Part shown: positions 1-7,568 of the stretch, piece by piece
Layout of the letters: each line of letters begins with the position of its first letter
Numbering within the stretch: position 1 is the stretch's first letter
Assembly (NCBI GenBank): GCA_007123065.1
Contig: SKSI01000006.1
Coordinates: forward strand, 1 to 11,335
DNA: 11,335 nucleotides
Source of the DNA: Bacteroidales bacterium
GTDB lineage: Bacteria; Bacteroidota; Bacteroidia; Bacteroidales; UBA7960
Reading direction: 5' to 3'
Made by a program: the position numbers and the translations under genes
The notes under the pieces: generated by a model
The model's database searches: none
Told to the model about the DNA's origin: nothing
Seen by the model: the letters and a program-made list of their open reading frames with translations, nothing else

Positions 1-49
1 TGCCCGCTTACGTCTTATGGATCAGTGCACTGTTTGTGGTTTAGGTAAC

Positions 50-598
50 TCAAAGGCCGGATATAGCTTCTCTGAATCGTTTTCCTCTTTCTGCATAATT
101 GTCAAACAGGTCAAAGCTCGGACAGGCCGGCGACAACAATACGACATCACCCGGATGGCCCAGGTTGTAAGCAGCCTGCACGGCATTCATCATGTCGGTT
201 GTTTCTAAAACCAGATCAGTCTTGTCTTTAAAGTAGCCGATGATGTTGCTGTTTTCAGTGCCAAGGCATACCAATGCCCTAACCTTTTGATGAACGAGGC
301 CGGCAAGAACATTGTAGTCATTTTGAGGATCTTGTCCTCCTGCAATCCAGATAACCGGACGGTGCATGCTTTCAAGAGCATACCAGGTAGCATTGACGTT
401 TGTTGCTTTGCTGTCATTGATAAAGCTTATGCCTCTGACGTTTGCTACCTCCTCCAGTCTGTGTGCTGTGTTCCGGAAGCCGCTCAGACTGTCTTTTATG
501 CCTTCCTTCCTGACATCATACAGCCTGGATGCAATGGTCTCCACCATGCTGCTGTAGATGCTTTCTTTGTTTTTCAAAACCTTCTCAAGGGTGTTCAT
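50..598 (-). CDS. murD: N-terminally truncated MurD (UDP-MurNAc-L-Ala:D-Glu ligase), C-terminal part only
   Basis: MurD adds D-glutamate to UDP-MurNAc-L-alanine in the cytoplasm. The 182-residue product matches only the end of the family (usually about 450 residues): HRLE at 46-49, NDSKATN at 61-67, LLSPACPSFD at 154-163 and NYAERG at 167-172, the signatures of the C-terminal Mur ligase domain with the tail of the central domain before it. The N-terminal UDP-binding domain and the GTNGKT-type P-loop are missing. They are not in the 49 nt before mraY's stop, nor in another frame there. The ATG at 598 seems to correspond to an internal Met of the full protein. Remaining conserved positions have drifted: the HNxxN motif reads ESIYSS and the DKG motif reads DPQ. 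As encoded it cannot be a working ligase alone. It is a decayed remnant, half of a split gene, or a deletion/assembly artefact. Family identity is sure; status is inferred. Confidence 0.85.
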   Translation of the reverse strand: MNTLEKVLKNKESIYSSMVETIASRLYDVRKEGIKDSLSGFRNTAHRLEEVANVRGISFINDSKATNVNATWYALESMHRPVIWIAGGQDPQNDYNVLAGLVHQKVRALVCLGTENSNIIGYFKDKTDLVLETTDMMNAVQAAYNLGHPGDVVLLSPACPSFDLFDNYAERGKRFREAISGL

Positions 599-647
599 AT
601 ATATGTTTATTGATTGTTGAGCTTTTTTTATTTTTTTGATTATACTG

Positions 648-1904
648 TTATCTGACTTTTAATGTGATGACTGCCAGAACTGCTAATATGATTCCAACAA
701 TGAAGAACCTTTGTACGATCTTTGCCTCGTGCAATCCCTTTATTTGATAATGATGATGAAGGGGTGCCATTTTGAAGACACGCTTTCCGACGCCATATCG
801 CCTTTTTGTAAATTTGAACCAGCTTACCTGAATAATAACCGACAAGCTTTCAATAAAAAAGATTCCGCACAAGATTGGTATCATCAGCTCTTTTCTGATG
901 ACAATCGCAAAGACGGCAATGATGCCTCCCAGTGTCAGGCTTCCCGTATCGCCCATAAAGACCTGGGCGGGAAAGGAGTTGTACCATAGGAAGCCAATAC
1001 ATGCGCCTACAAATGCAGCGATGAAGATTACAAGTTCCCCTGTGTGGGGGATGTACATGATGTTCAAATAATCAGCGAACACCATATTGCCGGAAACATA
1101 GGCCAGGATGCCAAGTGTTACGCCGATGATTGCGGATGTACCGGTGGCAAGCCCGTCGAGTCCATCCGTTATGTTGGCGCCGTTCGAAACGGCTGTGATG
1201 ATCAGGATCACAATGGGGATAAATATGAGGAATGCCCATCGCTGATAACCTTCACCCATCCATCTGAGCAGAATGGAGTATTCAAACTCATTGTCTTTGA
1301 AGAACGGTATCGTCGTTTTTGTTGACTTAACCGACTCCATCGGGAAGGGCGAATCGCTTTTTGCGACACCTTCCATTTCAAGAATCTCCGTGGTGCTTAT
1401 AAATTCCAGGGGAGTTTCTGTTCTTTCCCGGATCACCGCACCATCATGGAAAAATAATGTTGCTCCCACGATGATCCCAAGGAAGATCTGGCCCAGTATT
1501 TTGAATTTCCCATGCAGTCCCTTCTTATCCTTTCTGAATACCTTGATGTAATCATCGGTGAAACCAATTATTCCCAGCCAGATCGTGGATGTCAGCATCA
1601 GGACGATGTATATATTATTCAGGTTCGCAAACAACAGGGTTGGTATTAAAATGGCAGAAATAATTATAATGCCGCCCATGGTGGGTGTGCCTTGCTTGCC
1701 GATTTGTCCTTCAAGGCCAAGGTCTCTTACGGTTTCACCAACTTGCATTTTCTGTAGCATCCCTATAATCCATCTTCCGGAGATCATCGAGATAAACAGG
1801 GAGGCGATCAAAGCCATACCCGCTCTGAAAGAGATATACTGGAATACTCCCGTCCCGGGAAGGTTAAAGTTTTGATCCAGAAATTCGAACAAGCTGTATA
1901 GCAT
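648..1904 (-). CDS. mraY: MraY, phospho-MurNAc-pentapeptide transferase
   Basis: This polytopic inner-membrane enzyme transfers phospho-MurNAc-pentapeptide from UDP to undecaprenyl phosphate, forming lipid I. The 418-residue product carries the family signatures in order: GKQGTPTMGG at 69-78, the catalytic Asp pair in FTDDYIK (117-118), NITDGLDGLA at 244-253, FMGD at 316-319 and the PLHHHYQIKG loop at 381-390. Many hydrophobic segments are visible. Compared with the roughly 360-residue proteobacterial form it has an extra polar stretch at about 158-215 (including KSTKTTIPFF at 193-202), as is usual in Bacteroidota. The ATG lies 2 nt after the murE stop, implying translational coupling. It looks intact, unlike the downstream murD. 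Confidence 0.97.
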   Translation of the reverse strand: MLYSLFEFLDQNFNLPGTGVFQYISFRAGMALIASLFISMISGRWIIGMLQKMQVGETVRDLGLEGQIGKQGTPTMGGIIIISAILIPTLLFANLNNIYIVLMLTSTIWLGIIGFTDDYIKVFRKDKKGLHGKFKILGQIFLGIIVGATLFFHDGAVIRERTETPLEFISTTEILEMEGVAKSDSPFPMESVKSTKTTIPFFKDNEFEYSILLRWMGEGYQRWAFLIFIPIVILIITAVSNGANITDGLDGLATGTSAIIGVTLGILAYVSGNMVFADYLNIMYIPHTGELVIFIAAFVGACIGFLWYNSFPAQVFMGDTGSLTLGGIIAVFAIVIRKELMIPILCGIFFIESLSVIIQVSWFKFTKRRYGVGKRVFKMAPLHHHYQIKGLHEAKIVQRFFIVGIILAVLAVITLKVR

Positions 1905-1906
1905 AA

Positions 1907-3364
1907 TTATCTGTTTAAAAATTCCTTTAAAAGAGCTTTGTCGTCAAAAGGAAACTTTTCTCCCCCAATCTCCTGGTATTTTTCATGTCCCTTGCCGGCA
2001 ACGAGAATGATATCGCCCCCGCCGGCGGTGATGCAGGCCACTTTTATGGCTTCTTTCCGGTTTGTAACAGCTATGTATTTTTCCTGCAGGCCCGGGACCA
2101 ACTCAAGGCCCTGTATCATGTCTTCAATAATAGCCTCCGGGTTTTCATTTCTTGGATTGTCACTGGTAAAGAATACCCTGTCACTGTGTTTTGCTGCGAT
2201 AACAGCCATTGGCCCTCTTTTGCTTTTATCTCTGTCGCCGCCGCATCCGATTACAGTGATGATTTGCTGTCCGCTTTGCCTGATTTTTCTAGTAGTCTGC
2301 AATACATTTTCTAAGGCGTCCGGTGTGTGAGCATAATCTACAATACCGGTCACGTTTTTGGGTGAAACAAAAAAGTCAAAACGACCCTCCGGAGGCTTAC
2401 AGTCGCTAATTGCCGTTAACAGTTCGTCTTTGCTTTTACCGAGCAACCGTCCTACACCATATACTGCAAGAATGTTATAGGCATTGAATGTGCCTGTCAA
2501 TTTGCTCTGCAAATCCATTCCGTCAATGTTCAGATGCAATCCATGAAAGCTGTTTTCAAGCACTTTTGCTTTAAATGCTGCCATTGCCCTTAAGCTGAAT
2601 GTGACTTTTCTGGCCTTTGAATTTTGTATGGCAATCATGCCATTTTTGTCGTCGAGGTTTGTCAGGGCAAAGGCTTCTTTATCCAATGCCTTAAAAAGCA
2701 GCTGTTTCGCTTTCAGGTATTCTCTGAAACTTTTATGGTAATCAAGATGATCGTGCGAAAGGTTTGTAAACACGGCACCGCAATAGTGAATGGCTTCAGT
2801 TCGATGCTGTACCAGCGCGTGAGAGCTCACTTCCATGAAAGCATAGGTACACCCGGTTCCCACCATTTCATATAAGATCTTATTCAAACTCAACGCATCA
2901 GGGGTCGTATGTTTTGATGGCTGCTCATCACCTGCTATCCTGTTTCCTGTAGTTGCGATCAATCCGCACCGGTGTCCAAGTGTTGTAAAAACATCATACA
3001 ACATACTGGCAACGGTCGTTTTACCATTGGTGCCTGTAATGCCTATTAGCCGGAGCTTTTTGGATGGATGATTGTAATAGTTGGCAGCAATCATACCCAG
3101 ATCTTTGGCTGAATCTTTTGTTTTAATATAAACAACACCATCAGCACAAACATCCGGCAACTTTGTGCATACGATGGCTTTGGCACCAAGTCCGACAGCC
3201 TGGGGGATATGCTTGTGACCATCGGTGTTCAATCCCTTGATGGCTACAAACAATGCTCCGGGTGTTACCTCCCTTGAGTCAGCTGTTATGCCTGTGATAT
3301 CCACCCCGGGGTTTCCGACAGTTTCCGTGATTGGAATATGATGTATAATGTCTTTTAGTAACAT
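1907..3364 (-). CDS. murE: MurE, UDP-MurNAc-tripeptide synthetase (meso-diaminopimelate type)
   Basis: MurE is the cytoplasmic ATP-dependent ligase that adds the third amino acid to UDP-MurNAc-L-Ala-D-Glu. All three Mur domains are present in 485 residues: N-terminal UDP-binding domain (TADSREV at 28-34), central domain with P-loop GITGTNGKTT at 108-117, TTPDAL at 153-158 and the Lys of YLKAKQLLF (K220) that is carbamylated in the family, and the C-terminal domain with GCGGDRD (373-379), SDNPRNENP (401-409) and GKGHE (457-461). The DNPR motif is the known determinant for meso-diaminopimelate rather than lysine, so the peptidoglycan is probably of the DAP type. The start ATG follows the ftsI stop after 6 nt, within the same operon. 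Confidence 0.97.
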   Translation of the reverse strand: MLLKDIIHHIPITETVGNPGVDITGITADSREVTPGALFVAIKGLNTDGHKHIPQAVGLGAKAIVCTKLPDVCADGVVYIKTKDSAKDLGMIAANYYNHPSKKLRLIGITGTNGKTTVASMLYDVFTTLGHRCGLIATTGNRIAGDEQPSKHTTPDALSLNKILYEMVGTGCTYAFMEVSSHALVQHRTEAIHYCGAVFTNLSHDHLDYHKSFREYLKAKQLLFKALDKEAFALTNLDDKNGMIAIQNSKARKVTFSLRAMAAFKAKVLENSFHGLHLNIDGMDLQSKLTGTFNAYNILAVYGVGRLLGKSKDELLTAISDCKPPEGRFDFFVSPKNVTGIVDYAHTPDALENVLQTTRKIRQSGQQIITVIGCGGDRDKSKRGPMAVIAAKHSDRVFFTSDNPRNENPEAIIEDMIQGLELVPGLQEKYIAVTNRKEAIKVACITAGGGDIILVAGKGHEKYQEIGGEKFPFDDKALLKEFLNR

Positions 3365-3370
3365 ATTTTT

Positions 3371-5473
3371 TTATGATAATTCAAGATAAACAACACTGCC
3401 TTCCCTGATGCGCGTACCTGGCCTGATGTTTTGCGTTCGTACAATTCCCCTGCCGGTAAAGCGCACCCTCAATCCGGCATTTTCCATAACATAAATTGCA
3501 TCACTTATTCCCATACCCACGACATTTGGGACAAGGTTTTCAATGAATTCCCGCTCACTAAAATAAACGGTATCCGCGTTCAGCCTGGTTGCTACATACA
3601 GTCCGGCCGGTTTTTCGGGTATGTGCGCGTTAAAGACTGTATAAATATTCTCCAGATCAGCGATATGGGCACTTCTGAATGGGGGCAAATTTGCCATGAT
3701 GTTTTCCTGATGTTTGGCTTCAGGGATGAACATCCGGTTTGCGTGTATCTTATCTGCAATTTCCCTGAAGACAGGCGCTGCAACGGTACTGCCATGAAAA
3801 ATAAAACCCCTGGGGTTGTGTATGATCACGATGCAGCTGTATAATGGGTCGTCAGCGGGGAAGTAACCTGCAAAAGAGGCCTGGTAGCTGACACCACGTG
3901 CCGTTCGATAGCCGTATCGCGTTTGTGCCACCTGGGCCGTTCCGGTTTTACCGGCAATAGGATAGGCATCGGTTTGAATGTTTCGGGCCGTGCCATGTTC
4001 AACGGCATCAAGAAGCAGTTCTTGTGCATGTGCTATGGTGCGTGATGAGGCGATGGATCTATCCAGAACTGTTGGACTAAACTGTTCCATCAAACGGCCA
4101 GATTGCCTGACTTCTGTAACAAACATGGGCTTCATCATACGGCCCCCATTGGCCACGGCGTTGTAAAAGCTTAACAACTGCAAGGGAGTCAGAGAAACTT
4201 CATAACCGATGGCCATCCAGGGAAGGGATGTTCCCGACCAGCCTGAACTATTCACATCTCTGATAAATGGTGATCCTTCTCCACTGATTTCACTGCCCAG
4301 CGTCTCATGCAGCCGCATCCGCTTAAGGCCGTCCACAAAACGTTGAGGTTTCTCCTTGTATGCCTCATATATGATTCGAGACACCCCTACATTGGAGGAT
4401 AAGGCAAATGCCTCCTGAACTGTCACTTTTCCATGACCTTCTTCATTAACGTCACGCATGATGCGGTCATAGTATCTGGTCCTGCCTTCTCCGGTATCAA
4501 CAGAATCTTCGGGATGCACATATCCATCTTCAATGGCAACCATCAAAACCGGTAACTTAAACGTAGAGCCTGGTTCCGTGCTCTGCCCGACAGCAAAATT
4601 ATAAGACTCCTCATAATTCATCCCATCACCGCTGCGCATGAGATTGGAAATTGCTTTTATTTTGCCTGTGGAAACTTCCATTACAACTGCTGTTCCATAA
4701 TCAGCATTATACCTCCTGAGCTGCCTTATCAGGGCCTTCTCGGTGATATCCTGGATCTGAACGTTTATTGTAGTGATCAGGTCCATCCCGTTTTGCGGCT
4801 TTATTTCGTGCTGGTCGTTGACAGGCATCCAGGAACCGCCGCCGATACGTTGCATCAGCCGTTTGCCTTCAATACCTTCAAGATAATGTCTGTAGGCCCC
4901 TTCGAGTCCGACATATACCCCCTCGCGCTCGTAACCGATTGTGCGTGCTGCCAGTGTTCTGTATGGCATCTCCCTGCGTGTATGCTCCACAATGATTAAT
5001 CCGCCCCGGAAGCGTCCCATACGAAAAATGGGGAATTGACGAAGGGTTCTTAATTCATTGTAGGAGACATTGCGTTTCACGAGGTAATAGCGCTCCTGGT
5101 TTTGCCGGGCACGCATCAATGAGGACCTGTATTGTGCTGCACTCCTGTCACCAAACAGATATGCAAGGTTGAAAGCGAGCGAGTCAATGCCAGAGTGAAA
5201 AAGCTCATCCGAAACCACATCGCGGCTCAGATCCATGCGAACCTCATAAATAGGGATACTTGTAGCAAGCAGGCGTCCGTCATCGGCATAAATGTCGCCA
5301 CGCACTGCATCAATATTTACATAACGCATGGTGGCAGTTCGTGCTCGCTCTCTCCAGAGATCACCCTGAACGAGCTGAATATACAACACTTTCCCAATAA
5401 TCATAAGGGCAAATAGCGCCATCAGGAAATAAATCAGGCGCATGCGTTGCAGTATGTCATTCTTGTTATCCAC
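3371..5473 (-). CDS. ftsI: FtsI-type class B penicillin-binding protein (division transpeptidase) with C-terminal PASTA domain
   Basis: This is the septal DD-transpeptidase that cross-links peptidoglycan with FtsW; it is membrane-anchored with a periplasmic catalytic domain. Of 700 residues, 1-12 are cytoplasmic, about 13-33 form the single membrane anchor, and about 55-210 form the PBP dimerisation region. The transpeptidase motifs are complete: STFK at 303-306 (active Ser303), SSN at 359-361 and KTG at 509-511. Residues about 645-700 form one PASTA repeat (NVVGM...DAIYVMENAGLRVR), a SpoVD-like layout common in Bacteroidota. The start is GTG at 5473. No in-frame ATG lies between it and the ftsL stop 40 nt upstream, and the next ATG (codon 11) would remove the N-terminal cytoplasmic tail, so GTG is preferred but not proven. 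Confidence 0.95.
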   Translation of the reverse strand: MDNKNDILQRMRLIYFLMALFALMIIGKVLYIQLVQGDLWRERARTATMRYVNIDAVRGDIYADDGRLLATSIPIYEVRMDLSRDVVSDELFHSGIDSLAFNLAYLFGDRSAAQYRSSLMRARQNQERYYLVKRNVSYNELRTLRQFPIFRMGRFRGGLIIVEHTRREMPYRTLAARTIGYEREGVYVGLEGAYRHYLEGIEGKRLMQRIGGGSWMPVNDQHEIKPQNGMDLITTINVQIQDITEKALIRQLRRYNADYGTAVVMEVSTGKIKAISNLMRSGDGMNYEESYNFAVGQSTEPGSTFKLPVLMVAIEDGYVHPEDSVDTGEGRTRYYDRIMRDVNEEGHGKVTVQEAFALSSNVGVSRIIYEAYKEKPQRFVDGLKRMRLHETLGSEISGEGSPFIRDVNSSGWSGTSLPWMAIGYEVSLTPLQLLSFYNAVANGGRMMKPMFVTEVRQSGRLMEQFSPTVLDRSIASSRTIAHAQELLLDAVEHGTARNIQTDAYPIAGKTGTAQVAQTRYGYRTARGVSYQASFAGYFPADDPLYSCIVIIHNPRGFIFHGSTVAAPVFREIADKIHANRMFIPEAKHQENIMANLPPFRSAHIADLENIYTVFNAHIPEKPAGLYVATRLNADTVYFSEREFIENLVPNVVGMGISDAIYVMENAGLRVRFTGRGIVRTQNIRPGTRIREGSVVYLELS

Positions 5474-5513
5474 CTTGATGTTCTTCGGTTGTTTTTGGTT
5501 TTATGAATTTGAT

Positions 5514-5918
5514 TTACCGGAATAGCCGGCGAAGCAGATTTGGTTCCTCTTTTTTGTTGACAATCAGTCCGGGAGGCTCAACAGGCTCAATAAAATTGCG
5601 ACTGCTTAGCCGGTTTGCAAGCTCTGACCTGTTGGTCAGATACATGTATTCTGATTTTGTATGGATGTAGTTGATCCTGAGTTCTGTCATTTCCCTCCGA
5701 AGTTGATCTGCTTCTCTTGCTTTTCGCTCTGCATAATAAGTGTTGAATATTAAAAAAAGTGCCAGGCATGACAGGTAAATGATAAACGGGAAGAGGTCCT
5801 GGGTCGTTTTACGAGTTAGCAAACTGCCGTCAAGCATTTCAGAAAAGAAACGACCGGCTGATCCCTTCGCAGGATCTTTGGTCTTTTTGTTGCTTTTTTT
5901 GAATTCGTTTGCAGGCAT
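5514..5918 (-). CDS. ftsL: FtsL-like bitopic cell-division protein
   Basis: A small single-pass membrane protein, the presumed divisome scaffold partner of the FtsB/FtsQ/FtsW-FtsI complex. I chose the ATG at 5918, 4 nt after the rsmH stop, giving 134 residues. A longer frame reaches back to 6071 but only by running about 150 nt inside rsmH. The visible layout is typical: basic N-terminal tail (residues 1-40, many Lys), one hydrophobic segment at about 42-60 (DLFPFIIYLSCLALFLIF), then a charged heptad-like helix at about 62-98 that could form a short coiled coil. FtsL sequences are poorly conserved, so the name rests on size, topology and position between rsmH and ftsI. Such genes are often left as hypothetical proteins in Bacteroidota. 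Confidence 0.85.
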   Translation of the reverse strand: MPANEFKKSNKKTKDPAKGSAGRFFSEMLDGSLLTRKTTQDLFPFIIYLSCLALFLIFNTYYAERKAREADQLRREMTELRINYIHTKSEYMYLTNRSELANRLSSRNFIEPVEPPGLIVNKKEEPNLLRRLFR

Positions 5919-5922
5919 ATCT

Positions 5923-6816
5923 TTATTGGTTTTTTTCTGCAATTCGTAACCTGGCACTTCTAGCCCTTTTGTTTTGTTTGATCTCTTCATCAGATGCTTT
6001 CTGCAGCTTGGAAACCAGCTTAAATGGACCTGAAACGTTTCCGAAAAAATCCTTCTCGATTTTTCCTTCAAAATTTCCTGAGCGCAGAAAGTTTTTTACC
6101 AGCCTGTCTTCCAAAGAATGGTAAGATATGATCACCAGACGACCACCGGGCTTTAATACCTCTACACTTTGCTCCAAAAGAGCCTTCAGAGCATCAAGTT
6201 CTCCATTGACCTCAATACGCAACGCCTGAAATACCTGTGCCATAAACTTCATTTCCCTGCCTCTTGCTGCGAGGGGGGTCAACAGCTCCACAAGCTGTCC
6301 GGTCGTTTCAATGGCCTGAGCCGACCTCCTTTTTTCGATGGCATTGGCAATCTTTTTGGCATTTTTCAATTCGCCATACAGGTACAGGACGTTGGCCAGT
6401 TCATCGGTGGTGTAATTGTTTACCACATTGGCAGCACTTTTGTCAGATTTGCGGTTCATTCGCATATCAAGGGGGCCGTCAAAGCGGGTTGAAAAACCTC
6501 TTTCCGATTTATCTATCTGGTGGGAAGATATCCCGAGGTCTGCCAGAATTCCGTCCACAGGAATCGATTCATGCCACTTCAGGAAGTTTTTCAGGAACCG
6601 GAAGTTGTGATTCAGAAAAACCAACCTCGGATCGTCAGGTAAATTCCTGATGGCATCTTCATCCTGGTCAAATGCGATCAGCCTGCCGTCATCCAGCTTA
6701 TCAAGAATCGCGCGAGAATGACCACCCCCGCCAAATGTGGCATCAACATAGGTTCCGGCAGGTTTTACCGAAAGGCCGTTAATGGCAGCATCCAGCATAA
6801 CAGCTTTATGATACAT
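5923..6816 (-). CDS. rsmH: RsmH (MraW), 16S rRNA m4C1402 N4-methyltransferase
   Basis: RsmH uses S-adenosylmethionine to methylate N4 of C1402 (E. coli numbering) in 16S rRNA, tuning the ribosomal P site. The 297-residue product shows the SAM-binding motif DATFGGGGHS (25-34), DLGISSHQID (93-102), RGFSTRFDGPLDMRMN (106-121), SYHSLEDR (231-238) and the closing NKRARSARLR (282-291), all at normal spacing. A GTG two codons earlier (6822) is in frame, but it lies inside a perfect AGGAGG Shine-Dalgarno sequence that is spaced 5 nt from the ATG at 6816, so the ATG is the start. The gene overlaps the end of mraZ by 11 nt, suggesting translational coupling. Confidence 0.97.
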   Translation of the reverse strand: MYHKAVMLDAAINGLSVKPAGTYVDATFGGGGHSRAILDKLDDGRLIAFDQDEDAIRNLPDDPRLVFLNHNFRFLKNFLKWHESIPVDGILADLGISSHQIDKSERGFSTRFDGPLDMRMNRKSDKSAANVVNNYTTDELANVLYLYGELKNAKKIANAIEKRRSAQAIETTGQLVELLTPLAARGREMKFMAQVFQALRIEVNGELDALKALLEQSVEVLKPGGRLVIISYHSLEDRLVKNFLRSGNFEGKIEKDFFGNVSGPFKLVSKLQKASDEEIKQNKRARSARLRIAEKNQ

Positions 6817-7282
6817 CTTCACCTCCTGACGATTGCATCGCTTTGCCCATTACCTCTTCTGCCAAAGATGAAAAGTCATCCGGCTCATTGTCGAGCATCG
6901 AAGCATAAGCTTCCCGGGCCCAGATTTCAATGCGGTTTCCATAAGCAAAAAGAACGATCTCTTTTCCAATACCACTGTAATCAATAAGAGACTTTGGCAT
7001 TAAAAGCCTGCCTGCCGCATCAAGCCGTAATTCACTTGCGCCACGAAAAAAATAACGTACAAACTCACGGTTCTTTTTGTTGTAAAGATTCAGAGCATTC
7101 ACCTCCTTTGATATCTGTTGCCATTCACTTTCAGGATAGAGGGTGAGGTTGCGCTCAAATCCGCGATTGACCACAAAGCGCTCCTGATCGCCCGGGCTGA
7201 GTTGTTTTTTCAAAGCAGCGGGCAACATAAAACGGCCTTTGGCATCTATTTTGCATTCATATTCGCCAAGTAAGTGTCTCAT
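6806..7282 (-). CDS. mraZ: MraZ, transcriptional regulator of the division/cell-wall operon
   Basis: MraZ is a DNA-binding protein of the SpoVT/AbrB-like fold, made of two similar half-domains, that forms ring oligomers and represses its own dcw operon in E. coli. The 158-residue product has both signature repeats: DAKGRFMLP (13-21) and DAAGRLLMP (88-96). I start it at the ATG at 7282 (MRHLLGEYECKIDAKGRF), which gives the normal family length. The frame stays open to 7372, but those 30 extra codons would translate the operator repeats and have no family resemblance. It is the first gene of the minus-strand operon and overlaps rsmH by 11 nt. Its likely binding site lies about 40 nt upstream. 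Confidence 0.96.
   Translation of the reverse strand: MRHLLGEYECKIDAKGRFMLPAALKKQLSPGDQERFVVNRGFERNLTLYPESEWQQISKEVNALNLYNKKNREFVRYFFRGASELRLDAAGRLLMPKSLIDYSGIGKEIVLFAYGNRIEIWAREAYASMLDNEPDDFSSLAEEVMGKAMQSSGGEDVS
6819..6827 (-). promoter_or_regulatory. Shine-Dalgarno sequence for rsmH
   Basis: On the minus strand the sequence reads AGGAGGTGA, followed by AG and the ATG at 6816, a 5-nt gap from AGGAGG. It lies inside the last codons of mraZ. A full-consensus site is notable because Bacteroidota generally rely little on this signal. It settles the rsmH start. Confidence 0.75.
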
Positions 7283-7308
7283 CGCTCCACGAATTGGTTT
7301 TGGAAGTG

Positions 7309-7335
7309 TAAATATAGTAATAAAATTACCACAAA
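7309..7335 (-). promoter_or_regulatory. Possible promoter of the mraZ operon
   Basis: On the minus strand TATATTTA (7316-7309) fits the Bacteroidota -7 consensus TAnnTTTG at all but the last base. TTTG (7335-7332) lies 15 nt upstream and could serve as the -33 element, although about 19 nt is usual. The -7 element sits 26 nt before the mraZ ATG, and the TTTG lies inside the MraZ repeats, so bound MraZ would block this promoter. The assignment is weak because the region is AT-rich. Confidence 0.35.
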
Positions 7336-7353
7336 TTCCCACAATTTCCCACA
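7324..7353 (-). promoter_or_regulatory. MraZ operator: three 10-bp direct repeats (MraZ box)
   Basis: Reading the minus strand, three consecutive decamers occur: TGTGGGAAAT, TGTGGGAATT and TGTGGTAATT. In the published E. coli notation this is TGGGA-N5-TGGGA-N5-TGGTA, matching the TGGGN repeats with 5-nt spacers that MraZ binds upstream of its own gene. The repeats end about 41 nt before the mraZ ATG and overlap the possible -33 element, which suits autorepression. The third repeat is imperfect (TGGTA). Confidence 0.85.
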
Positions 7354-7386
7354 TTGTTGATAACTTTTTCACTTATTAACAATGTG
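7350..7386. repeat. Inverted repeat with DnaA-box-like arms beside the MraZ operator
   Basis: Arms 7350-7363 (CACATTGTTGATAA) and 7373-7386 (TTATTAACAATGTG) are complementary at 13 of 14 positions, with a 9-base loop. The single exception is a G-T pair, which would be a wobble in a plus-strand RNA. Each arm contains a 9-mer close to the DnaA box TTATCCACA: TTATCAACA on the minus strand at 7363-7355 (one mismatch) and TTATTAACA on the plus strand at 7373-7381 (two mismatches). A second, smaller palindrome (AACAAT-GTGT-ATTGTT, 7378-7393) shares the right arm. It is not followed by a U-tract, so it is not a terminator. Function is unknown. Confidence 0.7.
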
Positions 7387-7568
7387 TATTGTTTGGTATA
7401 TGTGTTTTAAAAAACTGATAAACAGGATTTAAGAGTAGTTTTAATAGCTGTGATTTACAAGATTGGTTGTTGTGGTTTTTTTGATTATTGCATGATAGCG
7501 GGTAGCAGTGCCGGGCTTTTTTTGGGTGGTTGAAGTAAAAAAATGATGTCTTGTTTTGTTGTTTTTGT

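Noticed and set aside
1..49. Start of ftsW expected downstream of murD
   Set aside because: No ATG followed by an ftsW-like frame is visible on the minus strand in these 49 nt; if present, it begins outside the window.
1938..2330. 130-codon plus-strand frame opposite murE
   Set aside because: Shadow of murE; the Ser/Pro-rich composition follows from antisense reading of a coding region.
6023..6650. Plus-strand open frames opposite rsmH (for example 6264-6650)
   Set aside because: They lie antisense to a gene with clear family motifs and their translations show no domain.
7093..7110. AGGAGGTGA followed by ATG inside mraZ on the minus strand
   Set aside because: The ATG is out of frame and meets a stop after one further codon; the match comes from the Lys-Glu-Val codons of mraZ.
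7498..7523. GC-rich segment followed by a T7 run, looking like a terminator
   Set aside because: The GC-rich bases (GCGGG and CCGGGC) are not complementary, so no stable stem forms.
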